Assembly (NCBI RefSeq): GCF_040807025.1
Contig: NC_090942.1
Coordinates: 75,869,987 to 75,933,986 of the forward strand
Length of the DNA stretch: 64,000 bases
Direction: 5' to 3'
From: Struthio camelus
Taxonomy: Eukaryota; Chordata; Aves; Struthioniformes; Struthionidae
Shown piece after piece: positions 43,796-57,218 of this stretch. Each line of letters begins with the position of its first letter. The first letter of the stretch is position 1. The notes under the pieces were generated by a model. That model saw only the letters and a program-made list of their open reading frames with translations. It searched no databases and was not told the DNA's origin. The position numbers were made by a program, and so were the translations under genes.

Positions 43796-46725
43796 GTACG
43801 CTAGGATGAAACTGGTAACTGAGCCTGTTTGAGTACATGTAACTCACCAGACTTGTAACACCTGACTTGCTTCTTCCGTAGTGGTACTGACATCTTGCTG
43901 CTGAAGGGACTGTTGGTGACAGTGCTCAAAGAGACAGGAACATCTGCTATTCTTAATAATAGAACAGTGGAGAGCAAAACAAAGTAAGAATTTTATTTTG
44001 TTATCAGGATGAAACTTTTCATTTCTTTGGAACATATCCTGTTTCACACAATCATGAAATGGCCTCCAGGCACTGATTTCCCAGTGTGGAGGAAAGGATT
44101 TCAGCTCTCCCATCATTACTAATTAGCGCAGCACACATTCCCACATCAAATACTGTGGTCACAGTCTTGTGACAGTACAGCCTGCCTGTCCCTTATCCTG
44201 TCATGTCCAACTGTCTCTGAACAAATAGGGCTAAATGTGTTCATTTCGAGGAAATAATGATATATTAACAAAATTAGTGGGAATAGATCTATTTTAAAAA
44301 CATGTTCCATGCCATATGATTCCATTGAGGATAATAAAATTTGTGAATTTCCTTTCTGGCCACAGTTCAGTTGCTCTGAAGTATCATATTGTAGTCTCTC
44401 TCGGGAAAGAAGCCCATTCATTCCTGTTTGTTTGTAAGAGTGGGGAGACAAATGACCAACATTGGAGGTATTAGGTAAGTTTGTGTTCAGATATCACTGT
44501 AATCACGATTAAAAAGCAATCATCTACTAACAAGGACCACACCTTGGAATTAACACAATGGCTATTAATCCCCTGCACGCGTAGGACAATATTTTGGTAT
44601 GCAGTATGTAACTGTCATTAATGTATATCAGCCATGGCTGAAAAGAAACCTAACTCCTAATGACAGCTGAGGTCTGATTTCAAACCAGCACCCTCTGAAC
44701 TGCCAGTCAGGAGATCTGCTCTGCCCTTTCTACCATTCACACTAATTGTAACACTGTTCTCAGTCTTTAAGATAGGAAAAACATAGGAAGCTCACGTTTT
44801 AGCTTCGTGAGAAATGCCTTCTGATATGTTGACAAAAGCCTGGCTCCTTAGATAACAATGGTAAAAGAGCATTGACCTACCTGGGGACAGGACGTGATTT
44901 TGTGTGCTTGAAGTGAGTTCCATTTACATGAGTAGGACCCCACAATGATCAGTGCAGACAGACCCAAATGCAGGGAAGGCAGAGTACTGCCTTCTCCTAG
45001 GACATACAGAACAATGAATACTGTAGATACATATAAGATACTCTCAGTGGAAGCGTGTAGTGGAAGCCTGTGATAGAGATTTAGGGATACACTGTGTCTG
45101 GGTGAACTGGAAGTTACTCTTTCAAGGCCTCTCTACAGCAATAGAAAAGTTCAGATGTCCAGGTCTTACCTCTCCCTGCAATGAACCATGCATAGCTCCG
45201 ATGAAATCAGTGGAGTCATGCTCGAGTCAAACCACTATAAATGAAATGAGGAATGGGCCTCAGGAAGTAAGGCAAATCACCTGTTCTTGTTATTGGAAGC
45301 TTCATGCAAGTCTTGGGATAATATAGTCTGTCTATCCATATGAGTTAGATAAATAAGGGTTAACATTTATTTTTTAAAAAGGTCAAGGAAGTGCCCATGG
45401 CTCTGAGATTTCTATAAGTCATCTCTGAAAAGCAGATGGAAAGGAGCATGATTACTTAGAGTTTACACTTGACTTGGTGTATTACTCAGACTTTCTACAC
45501 AGATGACATGGAACAAACCACTTTGCTGAAGTATACTGAAATACACGGTTGTTTAATTCAATGTCTGGTGGATGGATTGTGTTCCCTTTGGCCATCTGAT
45601 GGATACAGAAGAAATCAGAGAGTACTGCAATGTGTATATTTAAAAGTGATTTCAGACAGCTGAACTGAAGTCTTTATTATTATTACTAAGACTATTACAT
45701 TATTTGACAAATGGTGTTGACATTACGTATCTGGCTATAAAGTAATTATTAATTCTTATAATAACAACACTAATTTCACATTTAATTTTGACTGTAAGAG
45801 AACCTAAATCACTCTGCAAATCAAGTCCTTGATGTTGCAAATGTAAGTGCAAAAATTATACATATGCTTAACTTTCCATACCATGACTTAGATTCATCCT
45901 ACCTAAATGCAGGCATCTAAATGAGGCAATAAGCTGGAAGCCTGAATACCTCAGGTTCTTTGTATAGCCAAAAGGGAAAGATACCTTCAAATATGCTTCA
46001 AATGGTTTCTTTAGGGGATGGTTGAAGGCACCTGAACTTTGGATTGCCCTCCAGATAGGTGGTATTCAGCTCATGCATTGCAAAATTAAAATCAGACACA
46101 AGTCTTCACTAACAAGATACAAATAGATGTAGAATAGGGTGACTAGAGAGGGGGTGAACCTGTTACATCAGCAGCATGACTCTTGAAAAAAGGTTTTAGG
46201 GGTGCTGGTGATCCCATGACACTCATCTTTCTCAGATGCGAAGTTAGTGTGTCCTGATTTCACAGGCAAGGCTAAGCTCATGGCCAGATTGGTAGGCGAC
46301 AGGAATTTTCCCCCAGTTCAGACTGGCCAAGTTCTTTGGGAAATTTCATGGTGGTTTTTGATTTTTCTTCTGTAGTATTGTTTAGCTATGATCCTCCCTA
46401 AAATCTTCTGATCATAAGTTCCTACTTAAAGGACTTAGTACGCAAATGGTATCTTCTTCCTGTTGTTAGTGGCTTTTAGTCTTTTGACTCAAGAATCTTA
46501 TATCTTGGTACAGGCAGGAAATGTCATGGTTTGGCATTTTGGGATTTTTTTATACTAACCCTTTTTCACACTCATGACTAGGTGATTTTTTCTAGCCTAC
46601 TGTTCTTACATCTTCCACCAGCCATCCTATGGGAGGCCAGCTGAGGCCCAAACACATGAGGAAGTTGTTGCCAGCTGTTAAAGTGAAAGACTGAAAAGCC
46701 TATATGGTTTCTCTTCTTAGACTGA
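43796..46725. other. Intergenic
   Basis: No gene or clear repeat. Two - strand frames of about 90-100 codons (43844-44116, 44146-44451) have no recognised identity. Confidence 0.55.
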
Positions 46726-46729
46726 AACT

Positions 46730-47105
46730 GTGAAAAAAGTCTGAGGAAATGGAGTTCTTCAATTAAAAGACGCAGAAACTGAGAGGAGATGTGATAATAG
46801 TCTTCAAATAATAGCTGCAAGAAAAGAGAAAATAAACTCTTTGTCATGTCAGTGTGTTTAGGACAAGCAGTTACAAGCTTGAATTACATCACAGGATACT
46901 CAGGCTAGCTATTAGAAATGGTAATCAGAAGGGTAATTACACTCTGCAATATATTACCAAGGGGAATGTGACATCTCTTTCATTGGCAGCTGACACCGGC
47001 ACAGAGTTAGGATTTGTTTTAGATATAGTTGCTGCTGCCTTGGATCACAACAAGTGACCTAAACAATCTCTTTAGGTCCTTTCCAGCCCCATTTTCTTTG
47101 ATTTT
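46730..47105 (+). mobile_element. Ancient CR1 3' end relic
   Basis: Sense-strand CR1 3' region: GAGAGGAGATGTGATAATAG (about 46779), GCTTGAATTACATCACAGGA (about 46876), and a terminal GGTCCTTTCCAGCCCCATTT (about 47075). The order and spacing match CR1, but the sequence is decayed with no open frame. It lies in the opposite orientation to the relic at 42.5 kb. Confidence 0.6.
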
Positions 47106-47221
47106 TTAAAAATTATGACTCGTAAGGAAGAAAGTCTAGCCAAGAAAACAGACAGAGAAAGTGTATTTTATATGTTAGCTCAGTCCTTTCATAAATTGCT
47201 ATCACTGCCAAGCTGTCTGGC

Positions 47222-47238
47222 AAAAAAAAAAAAAAAAA
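47222..47238. repeat. Poly(A) run
   Basis: 17 consecutive A bases, about 115 bases after the CR1 relic. Confidence 0.9.
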
Positions 47239-49795
47239 GACAACCCAAATTGCTATCATACACAAGTCTCAGAGATTACAATAGGGATGAAATGAAAGAG
47301 GTAGTGGGGAGCCAAGGGACATGGGAACACAAGTAAAAGATACTGTAGGAAAGTTCAGCATCACAAAACTCAGTGCAAGATCTTAGAGAAGGGGAAGTTT
47401 ATATTTATTTATAAAACTTCTATTTAAGTTGGTGTTATGCGCTAAATGTTCTCTCATAGATTACTCTCAGTCACGCTCTGATATCACATACTAGCACCAA
47501 AATGTGTCTCTCTGGCAAGGATCGCTTGTGGGCAACAGAGACAACAAGGGACACTGGCTATTGGGTCTTCATCTCTCTGGGGTTCTTCTGGATTGACAAC
47601 AGTGAACTCCTGGACAGATCTTCCATACCCTGTAGGAATGAATACTTTTTGCAGGCTGGTCCTTTGCTTCAGGATCTTGCTTACTTCAGTCTCCCTAAAT
47701 CTTGGGCACAGTTGCTGCTTGTTGTCTGTTTTTTCTTGTTTGTTTGAAAGGTATGTCTGCTTTCCTGATGGGTCAACAAGAAAATAAATGGTATGTGTCA
47801 TATGCTGCAACCTTGTTGCCATCCTCCTGCTGTTTGGGTGCAACATCTTCTGCTGACCAGTCATTTGTGCAGGGGTCTTAGCAGAGTGCAGGCCTTCTGG
47901 GCTTGACAAAAACATCACATTACTCAATTTTACTGCTGGGAGCAATGTCCTGGGAACACTGTCCAGGGAATGGCATCCTTTGTTATTAATACAGTCTATT
48001 CTTTTAAATTCTGTCCTGCTGTTTCATCTGATGCTTCCACACACATGTGTTTCTATTCATACCGTGTTCATACCACTCTTAATATTTTTGTTAAAAATCT
48101 CTACAAATTCAGCAGCCAGCTGACTCATTTGATCTGTGCACTGGGTCATTAAGCAGTTTATCTGCCTGAGTTCATAAACATCCTCAATCTGCGACCCCTA
48201 TATGCCCCAAATATATTTATCTCTTTATGAACTGTATGTGCATTTTACACAGTAACAAATTCTTCCACTTGAAGCACAGGATTGTGTATATAATGCCTCC
48301 TTTTTGTCTGACACTGAAATCCCTGATTTTTTTACTCTGCTAAGTGCAACGCTTTGCAGGTCACCTTCCCAGCTGAGGATAAATCTTTGATGTGCATTTG
48401 TGGCCTAATCAGAACATAGCTTGCTTTATTCAAACCTAGCCTAAAGCAATTTATATCTTGCTTTATCTGAAGCAAGTAGATTTAATTATAGATTCATATA
48501 GCTTATACATCTCCATCTGTCTCCTGTGGGCTCTCCTGTTATGAGCTCTTACCTGCTCATAACCTGGCATAACCAGGCATAACCCAAAATTAACAACCCA
48601 AAGTAGTATTCACACTCTTATTTTTGCAGCTGATGGGAACAGTGCCATCTACTGACACTATTTAACAGCATTAACACCATACCATATGCAAGCAAGTAAC
48701 ATCAGCTGAGAAAATCATTATCAGAGACGGAACAAGAATTGAAGAGTTATAACTTTGCTTAAATTACCTTTCTAACCCTAACAGTGATGTTATAAATTTG
48801 TCCACGAAGAACTAAATAATATCACCAGCTATTTTTACTATAGATCGGTTGCCAGACAGTTATCTATGATTATTACCCATAAAATAGCCTCTGCAGATGC
48901 CATTATGCTATTACTGTTTTAAATTTCCACTGAGTGTATTTTTTAATTTTTCTTATGGTTATGTTGAATTGGATTTCCTATAATTTAGAGAACAAAACTT
49001 ACAGAAATAGACCATATGGTAGCCTCCCTTTAAATGAAATGAATCACTTGTACAGGCATGTTGGTCTTCCTCCTTTCAATGTAAACACCCTCCCTGTATC
49101 TAGGCCTCAAGCTGGATGGGAAACAAGCACAGTAAAGTGTTGTTGTTTGGACTGGTTCCTTTTCCCAATCTCATTGCTGACTGATGACCCACAGAGCAAG
49201 CCTTAGATAGAAAGCACATGCACAGCCTGAACATAATTTTGCAGGGTCAGATAAATAGCTGTCTTAATAATTTTTCTATGAGCATGTGAACTACAGAAGG
49301 CTGTACAAAAGATCAGACAGAGATCAGAGTTTCCTGGTGCCACCTTTGTAATTCATGCTATTAAGAAATCTACTTCCCACTCACCATTGCTTAGGCAACA
49401 GCCAGTAGCGTCAGAAAGTTCTTTCTCTCGTGCCCCTGTGTTTAGCTAAGTGTCTTCTCAGACCCAAAGATATTTTGTGTCACATATCTGTAGGGTCACT
49501 TGCCTCAAGACAGCTGCTGAGAAGATTACAGAGCTCAGGTCTGCACGTACAGTCTTCCTGTTTCATTACGAGGGAAACTTTTGACAGATGGTTCTCACAC
49601 TCAAACTAATAGATTAGCTAGTAGTCATTTAGGACTACCCGCAGCATGACGTGAGCCACTTTTTAGTCAGAATTACTGCTGGGAAAGCAAAGTCATTGAA
49701 TACATATTTATAGAGACTAATATACAGCTGTGAAACATTTGTGCTAGTTTTTAATTTCTGGTTTTAAAAAAAAAACCCAAACAAGAACTACACTG

Positions 49796-49824
49796 ATTAT
49801 GGATTAAAGTATTATGGATTAAAG
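49796..49824. repeat. Two-copy tandem repeat of a 15-base unit
   Basis: ATTATGGATTAAAG occurs twice in tandem with one T between the copies. Replication slippage is the simplest origin. Confidence 0.85.
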
Positions 49825-52800
49825 GATTTTGTTAATAAGGACATAGAACATTCAAAATATCTGGAATGTAAAATAATTTTATAGATTGCTTTCAAACAGC
49901 TTCAACCATGTAGTTTTGATTAATTTAATGATGGCTGTGGTGACTTTAGGTACCTGACTGAGGGAAAACAGATAGCTAAGGTGACCAATAGGGCTAAGAT
50001 GACTAAAGTGAAGTACCTCAGGTGACTCATATACCCTAACTTTCTCCTTGCTTTGTCTTGGACAAGAGTTGGACCTGTGTCCAACCTCTAGAAACCTCTG
50101 CTTTCTGGAGGTAGGCATTGTCTATCAGCAGGCCCCAAAAGTAGACCGTTTATTTGTGGGTGGGCCAACAAGATCCCTGAATATAGTTGATTTCAGTTTG
50201 AATTTCTGGGAACATATTGATACATTTGGAACATTTGGAACCACAAAACTGCTTTTTTTTAACTTAAGACTGTACTAAAGTTCAAAGGTGACATCCTTTC
50301 TAATTCTAGCTTCAACCTAAAAGGATTGGTAGAACTCAATCCAATTCAAGAATAACTTCCATCTTATGACGTAGCTTTCTTACCCTTGCCTTTGCAAGAT
50401 TTTTGACATTTTCCAATAAAATCTGTTGAAAAATTACATTTTATAAGCTTTTGGTAATAACGCGGGACTAAAACCTCAGTCTGTCGCACCAGGTACCCTC
50501 AAATTGTATTTCCAAACCACAGTCTATGCCTTACACAGATCTGTTCTTTAAGACGTACTGCACTTCAGTATTACGCAGTGGACTGCCTCCAACTATATGA
50601 ACTACAATTTGCTTGCATTGCATGTCACATGCTGGGTACCATGTCTTACAATAATATAGGGGATTCAAAATTGCTTATTCTAAATGATGAAAAACAAAGA
50701 CCTGTGTTCAAGGACAGAAGCAAGCTTTCCTGGGAAGTTGAAGGCAAATCACATAGCACTACTGTTCCTTAATTCCTGGAAAACGTTACTAACTATTGAC
50801 AGTCAAGCACTTGCAAAGGCCTGTACAGTGAATGCCAATTAAATACTCATCACTTACCTGTTACAGTATTTGAAATAGGCTACAGTTCCTTTTCCTCTCA
50901 CTAACTGTGGAAACCTCCTGAAAATATGTTTGATGTGGAAATAAATATTTTTTTTTAGGCTGGATTAATTGTCTCAGGTAGAATGTGCACTGATGACTGC
51001 AATGGCATGCCCTTCTTGAGCTGGAGCTCCTCCTGGGGCTGACCATGGCCACGCTGACCATGAGAAGTAGCACCTAACTGTTCCATCAACCGTCTTTCTC
51101 TTTAGGCTGTATTTCCCCTATAACCATAACTGCAGGCTAATTTTCCCCCGTCTTTCTCCTCAGTTTCCCTAATGAGCTACTCTTTCAGCTCAGGCCAAGA
51201 ACTTTCTGTCTTCGTTGGTGAGTTTCTTGGAGCTCAGAGGGAATGCCCTCTCTTTGGTCTGATAGCAAGTGTTGATAGGGAGCAGGAAATTTCCCCTTTC
51301 TCACTCTCTTTTCTTCTGCAACTCCATACATAGATGGAAGATGCCTGTACATTTTGTTTCAGGGGAATTTTGTATGCTTCAAAGTGTGTACGAGAACTGG
51401 GTTGTGTTTTAGTGATAGTGGAATCAATATTAACAGTTATATGCTAGGAACAGGCAGGTAGGTACAGCCACAGTAGGTAAAATCACTTTTCTTGGAAGAC
51501 TTCACCAGCTTCTGTCTGTGCAAGGTAAAGTTTATAAATCTGAGACTGTATATCATTTTGTATTTGATTTGTCAAATGAACATAGTGTTTAAGCTTCTGA
51601 ATTGTAGCCATCTCAATATTGGCTTTATCCCTTTTTTACAAGGGGAATGTTGCTCTAGGTATCTGCTTCATATGATGGTTGTTGTATCAAACACTTTCGT
51701 TGGTGATAATTGATAATGAAACAGAATACCTTGATAAGGGACCTATTCTGCCGTTGTTATAAAGTCTGTAAATTTTTTAGTAGAAGCTGAAATGCATATT
51801 TGCAGGAAAGAAAGCTTTCTGAATAAGAATCTTGTTTTGTCCTTGTTAAAGTTTGTACAGAAGCTGTGTTAGATGCAATAGGAATATTATCTCTTATACG
51901 ATATTCTTTTAGTGTGCTTTATTTATCAGGATCACATTTTGCTGGATTTCCCCAGCAGTAATAAAATGTGTTAATGCATTAAGTAACTACATCATCCCCT
52001 ACATTCCCCCTGTTTCTTTTCTTTGATTAATCTATATCTCACTTTCTAGCTCTGGAAGTTTTTGTAGAAAACTAGATTCTCAGAGGTGCCAGGAATATGA
52101 ATATCTTCCCAACCTCTGCAGGCATGTACTTAACTGTGTTAGCCCTGGTCCTTAAAAATAAAGGTTAAGTTTGTCAAAATATGGGGTCTAAAGTTAGCAT
52201 CTTGCATTTTAAAGATGTTGAAACAAACATCATAGGCATCAAAAAGATACATATTTCACGCCTATGATTTTTCACAGTTTTATTTTTATCAGATTTTTCA
52301 GCTCAACAAATATGAGATATTAAGGACTCTCAAAATGCTAGAAAGAAGGTTTTCCTGCATCTATGTTTCTATTTTGCTACTAAAGAGAGAGAGGAAATAA
52401 AAGGAGGAGGGAAAGACAAAAATAAGAAATAAAAGACAATCTTTTTCCACAAGCGAAGAGTAAAAACATTGCCAAAAATACTTCGGACAATTTTTTCTGG
52501 AAAAACAAATGATTTAGACAAAATAAAAGCTTTTCAAAGCAAAATTTCTACCAGCTCTACTAATCATGGATTTTCTATCAGCTAGTACAAAGCCAGCTAG
52601 AAACACTAGTTTCCTGGGCTGAATGGTAAAGAGCAGAACAACTTATCCTTTCCAAACACAGACAACATATGAATTTAGCAAAATTCAGAACAGAACCACC
52701 ACACTTAGGACCTGTTCTTCTTCATCATTATTTTATTCTTTTCTGAAAATGCCCAGATTCCTTCCCCTCCCCGCCCCCAGCCCCGAATCCCTCCTTCTGA

Positions 52801-53053
52801 GTTACTTTAGCCAAATATCCAGGCCAAATGAAGCCACCTTGTCTTAAGAGAGTGTCTGCTTAAGGTAGGTTAGAGGGGTATGTGGAGATGTGTTTTTCCT
52901 CAAAGCCATAGATGTTCCTGGAATCATCCTCTAATGTGACTCTCCTTTCTTTCACCTCACTTTTTCTCACAGTTTGTTTCCCCGTTCTGTGCAGCCACGC
53001 TAATCAGAATGTCATTAGCTACTGGTTTCCAACAACATAATATTACCATGGCA

Positions 53054-53091
53054 ACCGATAAAATGATTTTTTACCGATAAAATGATTTTTT
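53054..53091. repeat. Two-copy tandem repeat of a 19-base unit
   Basis: ACCGATAAAATGATTTTTT is repeated exactly twice, followed by more T bases. Confidence 0.9.
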
Positions 53092-55610
53092 TTTAATCTA
53101 AGTAAAAGAGTGCATATACACACGTGCTGCTCTTGACACAATACAGTGTATGCAACACATATTGAACATCTTGCATTCCAGCTTCACGAGCTCTTATTTC
53201 CATCTAGGATTTTCTATAAGGGTAAATAGAGGAGATCTACCTCGTGAAGACACCATTTCCTCAGTCCAGACATAACATGCCACACATATGTGATTCTTAT
53301 TGCAAACAACTGTTGCCTTCTGTTTCAAAGCCAAAACCAATTATATTCTGCTGCGCAGACATCACTCAGCCACGTCTAGTAGTTAGATGCTGCAAGTGGA
53401 CACACAGGATCTGTCTTAGGGTAGAAAAAAAGCACCCTTTAGGTTAAAACATCTGCTGGGTGATGACTCATTTACAGGCCAGATCTGGATGTGAGCGCTA
53501 CAGATGGGATTCATTCTTAATTGCAGCAGGAATGATAAGCAATATGTTACTGAACACGTAACACACACGCATGCACACATACTAGCTTGTTCTTCATACC
53601 CTTGAGATAACTGAGAGAAGGCATAAATTCATCAGAATAGTTGCAGCATCATGCGCTGTCAACTTAAAAACCAGTTCACAAACAGAAAATTTGGCCAGAA
53701 TAACTCTGGTCGTATTTGCTCAATGACCTCCAAATTGCCTCAGCATGTTAGCGTTTCACATGTGAAGTTGTAAAATAATCCATTGGTTCACTTGAAATGA
53801 GATAGCGCTCCCAGTCAATCCCATGACTGTCACAGGAACAAGATGTAAAACAGAGAGTGAATGCTGACGAAAGTCTACTTAATTCCCTTTTACATTTCTC
53901 AGACAGTTTGCTTTATTACACATAAATATGATGTAAATCTCCCTGAAGTCACATTAATAAATCTTACATGTCTGCCAAGAGTCTGCCTTAAAGCATTTTA
54001 CACTTCATCCTGTTGTTTGTCCACTACTGTTCTCTACGAACTGTCATTTTCACCCCAAAGACTTTTATTTTTTACCAGTTTGTACCATATGGTATCACAT
54101 TATTGCTGTCTTGTATTTGGACCAAAATGCGCTTTAACAACTTACCCCACTCTTTCTGTACTCTGACCATGCTATCTGACTGCTGTCACAAGACCACGAG
54201 GAAGCATTACAGAAATACCTCAGATATAGCCTATGGAGGATCTTCAGGGAGCGTTTTTGGAGATTTTGTGGGGACGCTATTCCTTGTATCATAACGTTTC
54301 TGTAGGTGAGAAGAAGGGTAGTGCTGATTGCTGGCTAATTTTGGATGTTTTTACTTCTTGTCATTAATGGTCTTTTGTGTCTTCTGTTAAGCTATTGCCT
54401 TCCAGTGGTCTGCCATTGGCATATCCTGCTCTAAAGAAGTAGAGTTATTTTAAAGTAACCTCAGTCCTTTGGACTAAATTCTACTCCAGCTTTTCATCCA
54501 TGTAACTGTGGGGATTTAATAGAGTTTTATGTGTTCTAAGATAAACTTTGGGCATTTTACCGTTTCCTGTTTTCAGCAAGGGTCACAGATGACACCAGCA
54601 AAGAGAGAATAAGAAAAGGTCACAGATCAGGACGTTAGCATTTAAAATCCACTATATACGAGGGTAGTTGAAAAAGCAAAGAACAGGGCAGTGCTAGAGT
54701 TATACTGCAGCAGTTAAATCACCGAAAAGACTTATCTACTATTAACTGAATACACACCTTAAAGGATGACCACAACATTTTAAAATATATTTGGGTTTTG
54801 CCTTTTTTTTATGAAAGTGAATTTTAATAGAAGTTCTTTTTTGCTTCTGGGAACTTTAACAAGGCCTTTCTAAAAGTTTCTAGTTTTGAGATATACAATT
54901 TCAGACACTGGAGTATGAGGATTTAGATAAAAGCAAAGAAATTACACCACGTATCTTGCCTGAAAAAAGATATGAATCTTCTTAAGGATTCGTGCATTCT
55001 CTTATGGTCTCTGTTTAACAGTGACTTTTGGAGAATGTGTTATATATGGTGGAAATAACAAAACAATTGCTGCTGTGTTTTAGATACAGCGGATGGGAAA
55101 TTCTAAGGTTAGCATGGGCAAGTGAATTTCATCTTTTCTTATAAAAGAGTTTTCTTATGGCTTTAATGGTTTAGCTTTCCGTACATTTTTCCCAGAATAG
55201 AATATGGCAGTGTTGAAATATGACTGACAAGTTACAGAATTATAATCAGAGGTGGTAAGGGAGGTTGGAGGAGGACTGTGTGGGTTCAGCCTGGTCTAGC
55301 AGAAATGGTGAGGACAGCTTCTAAAAGACATCTGTGATGTTTATTACCCTTTTTCATCATATTATAAAGGACTGTCTTGCTATGTACAGTAACATAAAAT
55401 GGATATTTGTAAAAATATCTCAAGCTGATTTTGAGCCCCCTCCAGAAAAAGCAAAGAAAAAGATATAGGGTAAAATTTTTGAAAATGCTCCAGTGATTTA
55501 GCTTCTTAATTCCCATTTCCAAATGTAGCATAGCAGTGCTAAGGGTAGGAACCCACTTCCCCAAATTTAGATATAGGAGAATTAGTTAAACCTGTGTATA
55601 TATATATATC

Positions 55611-55626
55611 TAGTCTATATAGACTA
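55611..55626. repeat. 16-base perfect palindrome
   Basis: TAGTCTATATAGACTA is self-complementary and follows a TA dinucleotide tract. It can extrude as a small cruciform. No function is shown. Confidence 0.8.
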
Positions 55627-56723
55627 TCTCCTTGTCCGTGGGGAGAAACAGTCATATCCAGAGGTGAATGATTCCCCACTATTTTATGTGTGTGCTTTAG
55701 GATGAAAAAAACTATCCTCTGAAAATGTCTTTTTCTCTCCATAGGCTATACATGGGGTCTAGACTGGCTGAGACATAAGCAATCAGCTATCTGCCGTAAA
55801 ATCCAAATACTGAGGTGAATTCTGCGTTTGGTATCTAACTCCTACTTCAGTCATTTAGAATTAGACATCTAAACATCATTTTGTTTCTGACTATTATCTA
55901 TGTAAAAACCAAACTCGAAAATGGGACTAGTTAATGCAGGTAACTTGCTGAGTTGAGAGGGAGAAAAAGAATCAGTCCTTAGTTTAGTCCTGTCGTGTTT
56001 GCAGACAGGATGAAATCAAGCTAGTAGGTTTGTTTGTTTAGAAATAAGATAAAATTCTATGGGTAACACAGAAGAATAGTCTAAACTGTCCAGCCTCCAC
56101 CTAGAGGGCACAAATTCAACATAGCACAAATACAAGCAAAGAAAAAAGACAACCCTTTCTTCCAGCTCCACACACACACAGACACTATAATTTATACTAC
56201 AAGTGGGTCTAAGTGTTTGGTAGAGCTTAAATTGTAGTACAAAAAGGATACTTAATGGTACTTAGGATGAAGCTCCTCTATGCTTGGAGGACATGCAAAT
56301 CTCACATTGTTCTTGGCAGACTTGGGAAGCCTTCCAATACTAAAAGAGCAGGTCTCAGTTTTCTTTTTTTTTTTTAAAGAAAAAAATGTAATCCAACTGA
56401 CACATATTTTCTTGCCAATGTGACTGATTAAAAAAATTAATACCTTCACCAATAGAACAGATAAAACGTGAGATCTGAAGAGTAATGCTGTGTTTGACAT
56501 TTAAGCATGTAACGTATTTTTCAGGATTTACCCTGGTATTTTCCTTCATATTCCTGAGGTCTGAAACACTGCAGCTAAACCAGTCCATCCCATTTTTGCT
56601 TTCTGCCACTTTCTAAGAAGCTTCTGTTCTGGGTGCACAGGCATGTTATTTAAGTGTTCCTGTTGCAAATATTAGAGAATTTTTTAAAAACTGTTTCTGT
56701 TAGTTGAGTTGTGTTTTTAAATC

Positions 56724-57218
56724 ATGGAAGTATTATTTGGGGCTGAAAAGTTTGGCAAACCAGTGGGAGGAAGCACGGTGGGAAGACGAGCATGGCTAAC
56801 AGTAGTAAGCTGTGGTTCAGACCTGTGCGTATGTGCCACGGGCAGAAGCCACCCAGATACCTGCCACAGTGCAAACCCCTTCTGTAGGTGGAACGAACTA
56901 CTACACGCTGCAGTTGCGCACCTGAGATCAAGAACTGCCAAGAGGAATCGCAGTGTTGCATTTGGTGCATGCGATTCCACCACCGCCCCGCTCACGCTCA
57001 GTCGTCCCTCAGAGATCAGGAGTGGAAATCCCTGTTGCATACTCCTTCACGGTGGTGAATTCCGAGGTCTGGGATTGTCTTGTAGCTCTCCTTGTAGAGT
57101 TCCTCTCTACGTAGATTGCTCTGTTGAACTTTTACTGTATATATTTTCCACAACATTTTTCCCCATAGAAACAAGGAATAATAACTTTAAAAAAAGCCTT
57201 GGAAAATATTTCAAATGA
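56724..57218 (+). CDS. Unrecognised 164-codon open frame (doubtful gene)
   Basis: ATG-started and uninterrupted for 164 codons, the longest frame in the window outside repeats. The first 120 residues are Ser/Arg/Cys-rich. The tail becomes hydrophobic, then Lys/Asn-rich (LLLYIFSTTFF then KKSLGKYFK). A 107-codon frame lies on the opposite strand across the same GC-richer patch. No domain, signal peptide or family similarity is recognised. No promoter elements were identified, and it sits about 1.0 kb left of the 58.3 kb CpG island. It may be chance, a lncRNA, or a decayed element. Confidence 0.15.
   Translation: MEVLFGAEKFGKPVGGSTVGRRAWLTVVSCGSDLCVCATGRSHPDTCHSANPFCRWNELLHAAVAHLRSRTAKRNRSVAFGACDSTTAPLTLSRPSEIRSGNPCCILLHGGEFRGLGLSCSSPCRVPLYVDCSVELLLYIFSTTFFPIETRNNNFKKSLGKYFK

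Larger units (their letters stand above)
47240..56720. other. Intergenic, no gene recognised
   Basis: A 9.5 kb stretch of moderate to low GC. A 143-codon ATG frame on the - strand (47484-47915) is unusually long but unrecognised. Small tandem duplications and a palindrome are listed separately. A dinucleotide-like ACAC tract lies near 53561-53579 and a TA tract at 55597-55609. Confidence 0.5.
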
